A stretch of DNA of 64,000 nucleotides. Source: Rusavskia elegans. Taxonomy: Eukaryota > Ascomycota > Lecanoromycetes > Teloschistales > Teloschistaceae. The translations under genes were made by a program, and so were the position numbers. The notes under the pieces were generated by a model. The model had not been told where the DNA came from. It was given only the letters and a program-made list of their open reading frames with translations, and searched no databases. The number at the start of each line of letters is the position of its first letter. Within the stretch, counting starts at the first letter, position 1. Where the stretch lies: NCBI GenBank assembly GCA_011316305.1, contig SAUG01000021.1, positions 248,001 through 312,000 of the forward strand, written 5' to 3'. Below, in pieces: positions 23,939 to 34,842 of this stretch.

Positions 23939-24337
23939 AAGACACCCAAATCAACGATGCGCCTCATCATCCCTCTTCCCCTCGGCTGGCGCCTCTACAT
24001 CCCGGCAAGCTACCTGATCTTGCCCTCGGCAATCATCTTCGCTCTTCTAGCTATCTACCTACTACGAGGCCCCATCAACAAGCAAGTCGACCCTCGAGCC
24101 GCTCACCGTCAAGTGGCTCATCCGAACAATATTCCTGCGCCAGTACCCGCGATGACTACGGCGGCTGCTCTGCCTGATGCGAAAGATATCGATGGCGTTT
24201 CGAAGGAGACGGGATCCAGTATCATGAAGGGGTATACGAGCATTGGAGGGAAGGTTTATCGCTTGCCGCTGACGACGGAGAGTTATGTTGTTGAAGTCAG
24301 ACAGGTGGTTGGTACAAAGCGTGCGGGAGAAGCTTAG
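23912..24337 (+). CDS. hypothetical single-pass membrane protein, 141 aa
   Basis: One exon, starting in a run of Lys/Thr/Pro residues, followed by a single strong helix (residues about 33-52, SYLILPSAIIFALLAIYLL). The tail is polar and ends in basic residues. The start codon and the first ten or so codons are part of the third copy of an upstream tandem repeat. No family was recognised. It resembles the 8985-9488 protein only in layout (basic head, one helix, polar tail). Confidence 0.45.
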   Translation: MPTKIKKPKKTPKSTMRLIIPLPLGWRLYIPASYLILPSAIIFALLAIYLLRGPINKQVDPRAAHRQVAHPNNIPAPVPAMTTAAALPDAKDIDGVSKETGSSIMKGYTSIGGKVYRLPLTTESYVVEVRQVVGTKRAGEA

Positions 24338-24490
24338 AGAAAGCGCGGTGGGTTTGAGAGAACTGCGGAGAAGAAGAAAGAAGGCTGAGATTTGTGGTGT
24401 GCGTTTCTTAGTATCGGAGTACTAAAATTGAATAGTCGAGTTGAAGGAGCACAACATCGATTCCACCACTTGCTCTCACATTCTCCACCA

Positions 24491-24984
24491 TCATTCAAAG
24501 TAATATATCTCGACCTCGAGTGACACCAACTTGACGTATTCCTCCAGCTTCAGAATGTCTTTCACCGCTTGATCGACCTTAGCATTTGCACCACGGATCC
24601 CCGACTCAAATATTTTAGTAGCCTCCGGATCGCAGTCGCAAGTGATCCTCGGGAGTTGCCTTGCCTGCACACTTGATAGTCGTCCAAGAGAAACCCACGA
24701 TTGTCGTACTCTCCTCAGCCGGTCATTGAGCTCTTTGAGTTCATGAAGATTCGTAGATTGACTGTGGGCGAGGACACTGGTGTTTTTGAGGAGGAGGGGC
24801 AGCTGGACCATTTTTAGCATCTACCAAATTTTGTAGGCGGTCTGATACAGACTCTTGTGACGATAGCATCCGGCAATGCTAGGATATGAGCTTGGTTCAG
24901 CAGGCTCGCTAAATCGTCCGAAATCGACTCTGTGGAAGACGTCGGCGAGTTTGGCACCAGTGAATCGTCGGTTTCGTTCGACAT
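24491..24984 (-). CDS. possible small coiled-coil protein (uncertain model)
   Basis: An ATG at 24984 opens a frame rich in Ser/Thr/Asp (ETDDSLVPNSPTSSTES). A second open frame, 24491-24820, is charged and helical (LHELKELNDRLRRVRQSW, then DQAVKDILKLEEYVKLV). The two lie in different frames and need an intron near 24830, for which no clean donor was found. Either a two-exon gene or a decayed one is possible. No family was recognised. Confidence 0.3.
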
Positions 24985-25023
24985 ATTGTCAATCCAGGCT
25001 GGAGCTAAAGTCGCGGTGCTACT

Positions 25024-25469
25024 TCACGCAATGGGTACGAGATTAAAGGAACGGTTTATGAAGTTTGGCATGATAGATTGGGGGGAATTGCTTACTTGAT
25101 TTGTGTTGGCACAACAGTGAATACGATGAGTTGGAATCACAATTCCACCGCCACGATAATTGGAATGGCAACGTGGACCATCTAACACGACGTTACCCAT
25201 GAGATGATCTCTAGACGCAACTATATCCGTTGTAATATCCTTCCCCTCTTCTATCTCCTCCATAAAAGCCCAGCTCTTTTCACCGCAGCAAGAAGCCTCT
25301 GCTTCTTCCACTCAATATCATACCATAAATCCATGGCCTCATCCCCTGCGCGAAGAAGCTTACCGTGAAGGTCATAAAAGTTCCAACCAATATCGCATGC
25401 TACATCATGATCCTCTGACGCAGGCGCATCATGGGCGAGCTTCCCAAACCGGTCCGATTGTATGCCCAT
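25024..25469 (-). CDS. possible small gene, frame conflict in the middle
   Basis: A frame opening at an ATG at 25469 (DHDVACDIGWNFYDLHGKLL, then WYDIEWKKQRLLAAVK) ends near 25254. An overlapping frame continues the charged sequence (SWAFMEEIEEGKDITTDI) down to about 25100. The frame change falls at a short A-run near 25275-25285. It could be a frameshifted gene or a sequencing slip. Function is unknown. Confidence 0.3.
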
Positions 25470-25639
25470 AGTTTTCCCTTTCTTTTCTGCAGCTTTTTTC
25501 TCGCTCCTTTTGAGTTTATTCAGATGGAGCCCGTACGACTCGGTCTTATATGCGAGCTCTGCCAGGGCGTCGAGGTTGCCGGAGAATTTTTCTACAAGTG
25601 TAGCTGTGGGTATGGTGAGGATTTCTAGCTATTAGCTGT

Positions 25640-26921
25640 CAGTTTTCTTCCCTGGATATGCGATATCTTATACGGACCTTTTGGATTTCAGTTTCTGGTA
25701 GGACCAGACACCGGTATCGGGGACTAGGCCGATGATCCCTCTTTCAATGGTGAGTCTCAATTGCGAGTATAAGCAAGGTCGACAAGTACGTGAAAATACT
25801 GGTAGTTTTGTGTTGTAACCGATCCTGTCGTAGACAGCTATGGCACAACACAAAGACATAGCATAAGATAGAAAATGAGAAAGAGATAACCGCTTAGGAT
25901 GTAGCAGAAAATGTGATTGCTCTGTAGACTCTCATCTCGTTCAATCCGCACTCCTTCCGTTCGATGCAGCCAGCGCTCTGGGCGTGTCCCCTTCTACTAA
26001 CATGGTTGGGTAAGGATACTGGTTCCCAGGCAGCCCCCTCCAAGCTGACAGGTGTGCAAATGTATAAGACCACACTGCTAAGTCGAGCTCTGGTTTCATG
26101 CTCAGGATCGACAGCCTTGATGGTTTTATCCTGGAAAAGGACAAAGATTCAATCGAGTAAAAGGGAGTTGATGCAGATGCCAAGAGTTCGTCCGATACTT
26201 GATACTTTTCAAGTGTTGATTGGCTGTTTGGACGCAGCGGGGGGTACGTGCACGATTAGCCGGACCCTGCAGGAGAACAGAGAAAGGGGCGATGAACAAA
26301 TCGAAATCACTTCTCGATACCAGGCGTATTGGTGGCTTCTATCGTCTGGTTTGTCGAAGCATTTGTACAGCGCAGAGTGGCATATGAGTAGTTCACTTCT
26401 TCTATTAACGGCAAGGAACACCGAATACATGTTCCAATGAAGCATACTCGTTACATGTTTCATGGTCCCATCATCCCATGGAGGCATGGACGTGTCGCCC
26501 TAACCCCATGGCGAAGCTCTACGCGAAGGTAGGGCTAACCCTATAAAATACCTTTCGTACACGGGTGTACGAACGCCGTCCGCCAAAATCTTGATGCGAG
26601 CTCGGTACGGATCCAAGATGTTTGTCGAATGTCGAGTATTCTATTCAAAGTCGGTGGCTGGATTGGCATTCTTTCAACCCAATCATGACTAAGATATCCT
26701 TGCAATCTTTTGGCACCTTGTCTCCTTGGCAGGCGGTCCTGGTAGAACGCGACGCCGCCTTGTGCCGCCATACTAATGCAGCCTCCCGAAGCAGGTACAT
26801 CCTCCCTCGAGCTCAGACTCGTCTCCTGCAGTGTGCCGAAGCTCAAGAATCTTGTACATCATGGAGCCATCTCTTCCCCTCTTCCTGCCACTTTATCCTT
26901 CTTCTTCAACCTTGAGCCTCC
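25640..26921. other. accessory intergenic DNA with a short family relic
   Basis: About 1.28 kb. At 26088-26120 the plus strand reads SGFMLRIDSL, and its DNA closely matches the SAFMLKIENL block near 17767, so this is a third trace of that family. Frames at 25964-26440 and 26541-26915 have no recognisable features. Confidence 0.4.
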
Positions 26922-28545
26922 ATGGCATTCCAAGAGTCTTTCGTCAACAGCAGAGCGAACCATGGCGGCCTTCCCGAAGCAACTCCCTTTCAAGGATTAG
27001 AGCGCCATATCCCCGCTTCTGAGCAGAAACAACTTCACCTACACGATCATGAAGAGAAAGAACACCACCCTCCTCCTGCTGAACTTTCGCCCGAGAATTG
27101 CCAGGTCAACCACCCGGCATCCCCTCACGCCTATGGCAGCGATCCATCCTGGCTCCCCACGCTGTCTGATCCGAACGCTCTGCAACCACAAAGAGAACGG
27201 GCGTGGTGGAGGAAAAAGCGCTTCTGGATCCCCTTGGTCGCTCTCTTGCTCGTTGGCGCAATCGTGGGTGGCATCGTAGGAGGCTTGAGCAATCGCAATG
27301 ATTCCTCATCGGACCAGGAGGCTTCGACCGGATCGCCGGACTCAGCAGCAGCAGCCTCTCCCTCCATACCAGCGCCGCCGTCGCCAAAGCCGCTGAAATC
27401 AAGCCTCGCTTCAGTCGCTTGGTCGGATCCTAGCGGACTTGATTATCGCAGGCTCTACTATCAGGATGATGCTGGCACAATTAAAGAATCTGCCTGGAAT
27501 AGCAGTGGGAACGAGTGGTATTCGTCCAACGAGAATTTGGCCAAAGCAAAGCCGAGTTCACCGATTGCGGCAGCTGTTGCTGGGAAACTGTTTCAGCCCT
27601 TCGTAAGTCTCCCATGTCGACCCTGGGGCAGTGCATTCAACCGGCTACCAATCGAGGCATCAGATACTCAGTGCGCCGAATGAAGGATTAGGACTAATCA
27701 AGCTCATGGTGACAGCAACTCAATCTGTACTATCTCGATCCCAAGGGGCATTTGATCGAACGGTACACCAAGGATGGTCAAGAGTGGGAGAGTGGAGGGT
27801 TAACTAACGACGATATCATACCCTCCCCTAATTCCGATATTGCCGCAATATGGTCACAAACTGATCACAAGTCATGTGACGAGTGCGGGCAGCAGACGAT
27901 CCTTATGGCTTACCAAGATAGTAACGACAAGATATGGGTGGTTAATGTTACCGGGCATGGCCCTCATCGGACAGAACTGGAAGCAGATGCTGCTCCGGGG
28001 ACCGGATTAGCTTTTCAATCGGTATGGCATCGTAAAGGATCGCCTGGTCTTCGCATCTATTACCAGAAAGGTGCAAATGATCTGATGACCATTGACTATG
28101 AGGACTCTGAGTATGGAGCGCAAGAGACCGGTTAGTTCTATCATCAAAACTTAGAGGTCGCTGACGAACCTCTCCGTTAGGTAACAACGCCTGGAAGTGG
28201 ACATTGCATGAAGATTCTCCTATAGGCTTCCTGGCGAGCGGGGCTTCAATAGCAAGTTTCTCCTCGGGCGACGACTCCGCAACGGGGGATCCTCTATTCC
28301 AGCATACTCTGAGCTCAAGTTCACGAGGCATCAATGTTGCTTGGCTAGGAGGCGTTTCGAACTACGGTACAGGGTGGCATGCTGAGGCTCCTGACGTGAT
28401 GAAAAATATCCAGCCCTATTCTGCTGTGGCAGCCAACGCAGACAGGCACGTCTACGCTCTTGACGATGGGACTGTCAAGGAATTCGTTATGTCGACGGAT
28501 GGAACGACGTGGTCTCTAGTTGGTGATGTACCGACCAAGAATTGA
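26922..28545 (+). CDS. membrane-anchored fungal fucose-specific lectin-domain protein
   Basis: Three exons fit the frame exactly: 26922-27602, 27716-28130 and 28181-28545 (486 residues). Residues 1-100 are a polar His/Pro-rich cytoplasmic head ending in basic WWRKKR. Residues about 101-121 are one helix (FWIPLVALLLVGAIVGGIVG), followed by a Ser/Pro-rich linker. From about residue 155 the protein shows repeating beta-propeller blades of the fungal fucose-lectin type: RLYYQDDAGTIKESAW, LYYLDPKGHLIERYT, LRIYYQKGANDLM and HVYALDDGTVKEF. The topology is type II, so the lectin part would face outside or the lumen. The family binds fucosylated glycans, but sugar binding here is not proven. No defect was seen. 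Confidence 0.85.
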
Positions 28546-29268
28546 TGACCTTAGGTACAGCCATACAAATGTCGTATGAATAGCATTTGAAGAAGAAAGG
28601 ATGACGGTTCAGAGTACCAAGGTCCCTAAGGGCAGTTGTTCTCCCAGGGTTGAGCTCGAGGTGGATAACGCATGGTCATGTATCGTCCAGGAGACACACC
28701 CTATCTGTATCCTACACACTAGCCAATTACTCGCCAGGTAATCATTGAGAACGTTTATTGGCCCTATTAGTTTCGTCTGCACTCATATCAAGCCTTTCAA
28801 GATCCACAGTGATCGCACCCACGCACCTGATTTTCCCAAAGGGACAGATTGTCTTCCTGAAAACCCCTAACCTAAGGTGTTTTCTAGCAGAAGATTTCCT
28901 CGCTTTTGTGTCATAGCCCCATTGATTGGTCATTTGCAAGTACCGTGTCGGCTACTTATTATCAGACTCTGTCTTAGACCTAATGTATCGACCACCGACG
29001 CCGCTTGCCCTTACATCTGTACCGCCATTGGTATCAAGGATGTGACACATGGCGATGGTGAAGATAACCAAGTTTAGAGACTGTAATTGAATACTTATGG
29101 GAAGCGGAGGTAGTGATGGGGTGAGGAAGGAGATACCCTTGTAAGCGAATCCTAAACAACATCCGTTGGTTACACAAAAGCGTTTACTGTTCTATTCGTG
29201 GAAGAAAAAACTGTAAACCCACGACAAAACCAACGCACGCCTCAGTACCAAATCAAAGCCACAAATCC
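28546..29268. other. intergenic
   Basis: About 720 bases between convergent genes. No gene was recognised. Confidence 0.45.
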
Positions 29269-31002
29269 CTACTTATTCCCCTTCTTCAACCTCGCGCTCC
29301 TCCTCGTCGGTGCCGTACCTCTCCCTCCTCCCCATCTCCGCCTCCCTCCTGTCCCACCTCCTGTCCCACCTCCTGTCCCACCTCCTGTCCCACCTCCTGT
29401 CCCCCATCTCCCATTTCCCCTACCCGTACCCCTCGCAGCCTTCCTAACACCCACAGCCCTCACACTCCCCTCCCCAGCTCTCACAAACCTACCCCGTGCA
29501 TCCCTTTCTCGACCTCCAGCTCTTCCGCGCCTTCCGCCTCGCTGTCTGGCGGCTGATTGCGTTTGTACTGATGCGTTGGGTTGAAGGGGTGGGGGGTTTG
29601 CAAGAGCTGGGATTACAAGAGCTGGGTTTGGAGGAGCTGGGTGAGGAGCTGGGATTGGAGGAGCCGGTAGATATGGAGCCGGCAAACTTGGACCTAGCAC
29701 ATTCGAACCCACCACATTCGGCGCCACCACAACCGCAACCAGCGCCCCAACATTCGCCTCATCCCGGCTCGGCCTCAACGGCGACACAGGGAACGGATCA
29801 TTTATCCCAACCCTCGCCCCCCGCCCCGATCCCGCCGTCGTAAGCCTGAAGCCCGGTTGTGGGCCGTAGGTGCTGAGATCGGGGTTCGCATTCGCGATTG
29901 GAAGTCCTGGCATTCGTACCGGTGAGCCTTGATTTGTTATTCTGATTGTGCGCGTGTTTTGGCGGCGAGCGTTGTCGATGCTCGCTCTTCGTGGATTGGG
30001 GGGTTCGGGGTTGGGGGGCGGGATGCCCATGTCTACGATGTCGGGGTTGGGAGGGGGGTGGCGGGTGGTGAGGATGGGGGGGTTTGGGTTTGTGGGTGGT
30101 GATGGGGATGATGGGACCGGTGTTTTATCTTGCTCGCTGCGAGACGGGGGTAGTGGCAATTGTGCCAGCGGTGGACGGTCGTGGGGAGGGTTTCGTGAAC
30201 GGGGCTGGCCGTGGATGATCATTCGCCGGTTCTCTTGATCGATTTCTTCGCCTGAGGGTGGTGCTGGACCGTTATTCAAGGGAGAAACGAATTCGGGACG
30301 CGAGTGTCGGTTTGGTGGAGTTTGAGGAATTTGAGGCCTTCTATTTCGAACGTTTAATGGAGATATAGGAGCTGAAGGGGTCCGGTAATCCGCAGGTCGT
30401 GTGTCACTTGTTCTTTTGAAACTTCTGCCTCCGGGTTTTCTTCCTTTTCCTTCTGGGGATGGGGTGCTGGGTTCGCTGGCTTTGTTACGGGGTTTTCTTT
30501 TCGTTTTGAGGGTTCTACGGGTGTCGTTTTCGTCATCTGAGGTGTTGTCTGGGATGTTTGGATCTGGTAAGATTGGTCCTTTCTTCTTGTCGTTGTTGTT
30601 GTTGTTGCGGTCGTCGTCGTCACGGCCGCTGCCCTGGGCTCCTCCGCCAGGATTGGTTTTTGGGAGCTGATTATTATTGTTGTCACGACCTCCATACCCC
30701 TTACCGTTGTTTGATCTGGTGCCAGAAGCTCGACTAGTACCGCCATCCTTTCCGTTCGAAGTCCCACCGCGTGTCTTAGCATGGGTTATTGGTTGTCCGT
30801 TCGCGGTATGCCATGAGAGTATCTTGCCATAGACTTTGAAGTCAATGCTACCAAGAAGCCAGGTCGAGAATGGATTAAAATCATTGTACTCCCGGTGATT
30901 GAGTAGAAATTTCTGTGGCATACTTGATCCGTTGTGAGGATACATACATCCCAGGCTGGACTCATCGGCTCTATCCGAAGCGTCTGCATCGTCGAAAACC
31001 AT
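29269..31002 (-). CDS. low-complexity Asn/Pro/Arg/Gly-rich protein, 577 aa
   Basis: A single frame starts at the ATG at 31002. The first 70 residues look folded (NPFSTWLLGSIDFKVYGKIL). The rest is disordered: Gly/Asn runs, an acidic-Asn stretch followed by Lys-rich sequence, long Pro-rich parts, then RGG/RGR-type motifs and GTGG repeats near the C-terminal end. Basic and RGG-rich tails are common in nucleic-acid-binding proteins, but no RNA- or DNA-binding fold is visible. The C-terminal repeats come from a 12-base tandem repeat in the DNA. Length without any stop in 1.7 kb supports coding. Extra upstream exons are possible. Confidence 0.6.
   Translation of the reverse strand: MVFDDADASDRADESSLGCMYPHNGSSMPQKFLLNHREYNDFNPFSTWLLGSIDFKVYGKILSWHTANGQPITHAKTRGGTSNGKDGGTSRASGTRSNNGKGYGGRDNNNNQLPKTNPGGGAQGSGRDDDDRNNNNNDKKKGPILPDPNIPDNTSDDENDTRRTLKTKRKPRNKASEPSTPSPEGKGRKPGGRSFKRTSDTRPADYRTPSAPISPLNVRNRRPQIPQTPPNRHSRPEFVSPLNNGPAPPSGEEIDQENRRMIIHGQPRSRNPPHDRPPLAQLPLPPSRSEQDKTPVPSSPSPPTNPNPPILTTRHPPPNPDIVDMGIPPPNPEPPNPRRASIDNARRQNTRTIRITNQGSPVRMPGLPIANANPDLSTYGPQPGFRLTTAGSGRGARVGINDPFPVSPLRPSRDEANVGALVAVVVAPNVVGSNVLGPSLPAPYLPAPPIPAPHPAPPNPALVIPALANPPPLQPNASVQTQSAARQRGGRRGRAGGRERDARGRFVRAGEGSVRAVGVRKAARGTGRGNGRWGTGGGTGGGTGGGTGGGTGGRRRWGGGRGTAPTRRSARLKKGNK
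29346..29405. repeat. 12-base tandem repeat, five copies
   Basis: Perfect or nearly perfect units of CCTCCTGTCCCA. Inside the minus-strand gene they encode Gly-Thr-Gly-Gly units. The unit length is a multiple of three, so copy number can change without breaking the frame. Confidence 0.9.
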
Positions 31003-31380
31003 ACTGCTGGATTATTGAGTCTCTAGAGTCTCCACGTATTGGAATTGACTTACCTGATATCCCTCATATTCCCTACCTCTTCTCTATCTTTGATTCTGGT
31101 TACGACATAGCTTGTGATCGTCTCGGGATAGGAGCCCAGCCAAGGCATATTGCGCGATGTTGGGGAAGAGGAAATGCAACCTATATCGTAAGCAACGGAT
31201 CGAGGGGTGAACAAATAGCAAAGGATAGAAGTAGCATGCTGGCCTAAAGGCCATGATACGGAGCATCACATTGAGATAGACCGCAAGCGGTATTACCTTC
31301 ATTGTGAAGAAGTGCAATAAAGAAATTTCATTTCATAGGCCGTATCAACACTAGTCCAAAACATCATGAAATTCCAATCG

Positions 31381-31446
31381 TGCCACGTTGAGGTGACAAA
31401 GGGAATAGGGATTGCCAATCCTGTCACGTTGAGGTGACGAAGAGAA
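31381..31446. repeat. tandem duplication with a 41-base period
   Basis: Blocks 31381-31405 and 31422-31446 are near identical. Each contains CACGTTGAGGTGAC, in which GTCAC/GTGAC arms form a small inverted repeat in the second copy. It lies between two minus-strand genes. Confidence 0.7.
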
Positions 31447-31692
31447 CTTCCATTCAACCCGAGATTTTGCGGTAAATAACTGTGCAAGAATGAAAGCGCA
31501 AATTCAGACACCGAAGCCAGTCCATCAAACCCTACCGATATGAACAATCAACCTGCCGGAATCTCCATCATGTATACTGTTTCCGCTGGAAAATGGCGCT
31601 CTCAATACCTAGATGGATGATGAGCATGGAAGACCTGCCAAGGGGAGTGAGCTACCGACCTGTCCAGACCAATTTTAACAGCTTACTGCTGT

Positions 31693-32553
31693 TCATTTTT
31701 TCGGCGCCAAGGCGCGTGGTTGCCTCGGCGGAACACCTCTTCCTCGATGGACATTCTCAAAATGACTTTTCAACTTGTCCTTGCGAGGAAACCCGTTTCC
31801 ACCGCCTCGTTCGCAGCCAGGAAAGCTGCAGGGATATTTTGCTGCTTTTGAACAGTGACTGGTCGAGACGTGCCGTAGTAGATCTGCCCATCGTTTGCTT
31901 TTGTGGGAGCAGCCATGAGTTTCGCAATGATAGAGGCTGGATCGGTAAGATAGTTCTCGTATGTCCCATTTCGCGTCAAGAGTAGGACCTGCATGTATTG
32001 GAATGGTCTCGGTCAGACAACGTGTGCATTGACATGAGCTCTGAAAGCCCGTCACAGACAAGAGCCAAGCAAAGTGCGAGTCACCCGGTGCAGTGGCATA
32101 GGTTCCATCTTCCAAGCGTAATTCGAGACGACGGTAGTGATAATCCGGAAAAAAGTAGTAAATCTGCAGTCGTACCCCTTGATTGATTAAGGCGATCGAG
32201 GTACAATGAGCCCCTGCTGAGCGCACTGAGCCATTGCCTCGGCAAGGATCCAGAAGCGAAGCCCCCTCATTCGTAGAGAGTCCGTTAAGGCATGCTTGGT
32301 AAATTCTCTGAATCAAGCTTAGAGATGCATCTATGACACGCTCTTCGTCTGCTTTCCCAAGATCTCGGAAGATGTGTTCCACACGAAGTAGTTCAGCATC
32401 TGTATGGTTGTTGACAATTCGTTGACCTCGCTCGCTCGGCAAAGCTGACATAGGTCCAAAATGGCATGAATAGTGGCTCTGCAACTCATCCTCCGATGCT
32501 GTTAGGTATGTGCATCCGGGGTAAAGGCAAACCAGGGTCCACGCATGGGTCAC
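31693..32553 (-). CDS. C2H2 zinc-finger protein
   Basis: The minus frame begins upstream of 32553 (the ATG is probably in an earlier exon, because no in-frame ATG precedes the first finger) and ends at 31693. The first finger-like unit is CLYPGCTYLTASEDELQSHY. Near the C-terminal end are two more: YHCETHGCSHKSKRWADLLR followed by HVSTSHC, and YPCSFPGCERGGGNGFPRKD followed by KLKSHFENVH. The central part has no recognised domain. The tail is basic. The arrangement of two adjacent C-terminal fingers fits the common fungal C2H2 protein type, a likely nuclear DNA binder. The 5' end is unresolved. Confidence 0.6.
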   Translation of the reverse strand: MTHAWTLVCLYPGCTYLTASEDELQSHYSCHFGPMSALPSERGQRIVNNHTDAELLRVEHIFRDLGKADEERVIDASLSLIQRIYQACLNGLSTNEGASLLDPCRGNGSVRSAGAHCTSIALINQGVRLQIYYFFPDYHYRRLELRLEDGTYATAPGDSHFAWLLSVTGFQSSCQCTRCLTETIPIHAGPTLDAKWDIRELSYRSSLYHCETHGCSHKSKRWADLLRHVSTSHCSKAAKYPCSFPGCERGGGNGFPRKDKLKSHFENVHRGRGVPPRQPRALAPKK

Positions 32554-33637
32554 GAAACTGGGTGGTTGTGTTCGCTGGGAGATTATTCTGCCCCTCTGTC
32601 AGCCAATAAAAAAAAAGACTCACTCGTCCCAGCCAGGCTGCACCTCTTGTGCAGCTGGCGGGGCGGTAAGATGGTAATCCGGCCAATAGGTGTTTGGAAT
32701 GTCCATTGGAGCAGCTGCAGGGCGTCTGAGAGTCGGGCGTAGAAGTGGAAGCTAGCAAGGGAGTTGCAGATTGATCGGGCGACAACGAAGGCTTGGCGAA
32801 AGGAAAGTGCCGAAAACGTGAGGGAAGAGTGTAAGGGGACAGCCATGATTATATCTTCCTCTTCTGCTCGAAGGGCGCCGCCGCCTACCGCTGCTCACGT
32901 CCTTGCACATAAGCCTATTCCATTTCCATTTTAGTGGGAGTTGGGGACTTGGGGTTCCGTTTTCGCAGCTCTCTGTTTTGCCCCTTGACAGCACACCTAG
33001 ACGGTCACGCCCAACGATTCTTGCTTCTCGTATCGGCTGATCTTGCCCAACGCAGGGCTAGAGTGTACGACCATGGCGTATGGGAGCGGGCGTGTCGAGA
33101 ATCATGGCGAGGAGGAAGCAAGCCACTTCGACTTTGACCGATTGGGCACTCGAAACCACGACTGCCAGCCAAATCGGATGCCGGATTGGCGACTCGAAAC
33201 CACTGCATCTTCGACGGTCAGTGCTTGCAGCAGTGAGGATTGCCTCATTATTTGGAGGCCACGGAGAAATCTCATTTCGTCAAGCCTGTTGCCTGGCGCT
33301 GGACTTTCAGAAACCATGCCACTAAGGTTTACCCGCTGGCTTTGGCAGCATAGTCATTGCTGTGGTGGTATTCAATGGCTCGACGTCATGTCGAAGCCGT
33401 TCTACAAAACGTACTGGCTGCCTAATAGTGACCACAGGAATACTCCCTACGTCTCTTCACTTGGGGAATTCACCACCAATCAGAACGCTCACAAGCTCGC
33501 TTAGTGCAACTAGCGGCAGAATATGACTCCTATCCAGGCAACAAGCACCCTGGAACCTTTGATCTCAACACCGGCCTTCTCTATCGTCGAAGCTTATATA
33601 TCGTCGTTGTGAAGTTTCTTCGAACCACCCAGGCGTC
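32554..33637. other. divergent intergenic region
   Basis: About 1.08 kb between the C2H2 gene and the plus-strand RBR gene. It must contain the missing 5' exon of the first (perhaps around 32583-32846) and both promoters. Plus-strand frames at 33043-33504 have no motif. Confidence 0.4.
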
Positions 33638-34842
33638 ATGGTAGTCACTCGACAGGCCCAACGGGCTCGGTGTACCAGTGGAGAAGCAATAGGAGAACCC
33701 ATGCGCCAATGCCATAAGAGCGGTCTATTGAGAGAGCTCGTTGCTTTGGGACTCGTTATCGACGGTACTTCAAGACCGATCGCCCAGGGTTTGGTGACAC
33801 TTTCTCTGACAGCAGGTGGTAGATATAGTCTCCGACACCGCGACAGGTTTCACAAGGCTGTACGTCCTGTCGGCATGACGAAACCGAAACGAAAAGCAAG
33901 GAGCTCTAGCTTCTCCATATCCAAGAAAGGTTACGATGGCCCGGGATACCAAGGTACAGCTATTGAGATCTGCAAGAAAGGGCTCGAATGCACCATCTGC
34001 GCAGAGGTTCGTGGCCGGTAAGTGTCTCATCTTGCACTCAAGGCAGCTGTTCGGAGCCACGGCTGACGAAAGTCATTCAGACGCCAATTCCCCGAAGATC
34101 AGTCATTGAAAAGGTGTAACCACGAGAGCAACATTTGCCGCATCTGCATAGCGTGCCATACCAAGACCCAGCTCGCCGTATATGGCAAATGGCGCCGTGT
34201 CAATTGCCTGCAATGTCAGACCAAGCTGAGCAAGGACCAGGTCTGCAAGCTGATCTGGAGGGACGATTTTGAGAGGTAATCAACCAGAGCTCCTGCTTGC
34301 CTTTCAGCAAGTGTCTCACAATGTGTGACAGGCTTGTGGGGTTTGCGAAAGGCAAAGCCGTCAAAGCTGACCCCCGTTACCGCTCATGTCTCTTATCCAG
34401 CTGTGATGGCGGCCACATTCACCGCAAGACGACTATTCCCATAGTCACGTGTAAGACTTGCGGCAGCTTATCATGTTACAATCACCATGTGCCATGGCAT
34501 GCAGGCTATTCCTGCGAGCGGTACGGTGTTCTTCTCTTTGACTGCGTTTATTCTGCTACACTTGGTCTCTTATTGTCATTCCTTTATACACCGGAGGAGG
34601 ATTCTGACTCCCTGAACACCAGGTTCGACAACAGCCACCCACAGGCCAAGTCACTGCGTACATCCGAAGAGAGATTGAAGAGTATAGCAAAGAAATGTCC
34701 TGGAAAAGGATGTGGTGTCTACATGGAGAAGGACGGAGGCTGTAACAGCATGTCCTGCAGTCGATGCGGGCACATCTTTGACTGGGGCATGGTTCAACAC
34801 GAGGCGCGCCCCTCGTCTTTCCACGTCTCGATTGCGGTATAA
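33638..34842 (+). CDS. RBR-type (RING-IBR-RING) E3 ubiquitin ligase, short
   Basis: The exons 33638-34017, 34081-34275, 34332-34520 and 34623-34842 join in frame to 327 residues. The N-terminal part is basic. RING1-like Cys/His pairs follow (ECTICAEV, then CNHESNICRICIACH and CLQCQTK). The IBR-like part has SSCDGGHIH and CKTCGSLSCYNHH. RING2 holds KCPGKGCGVYMEKDGGCNSM with the likely catalytic Cys, and CSRCGHIFDW. RBR ligases pass ubiquitin through a thioester on the RING2 Cys. The last intron (34521-34622) is 102 bases without a stop, so it could be retained, which would add a hydrophobic segment before RING2. The protein is short for the family but not obviously truncated. Confidence 0.75.

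Noticed and set aside
29198..30670. Plus-strand Pro-rich and Leu-rich frames
   Set aside because: Antisense shadows of the low-complexity minus-strand gene. The minus frame is far longer and has a proper start.
33043..33504. Plus-strand frame of 153 codons before the RBR gene
   Set aside because: No motif, several overlapping frames of similar length, and it lies in a divergent promoter region.
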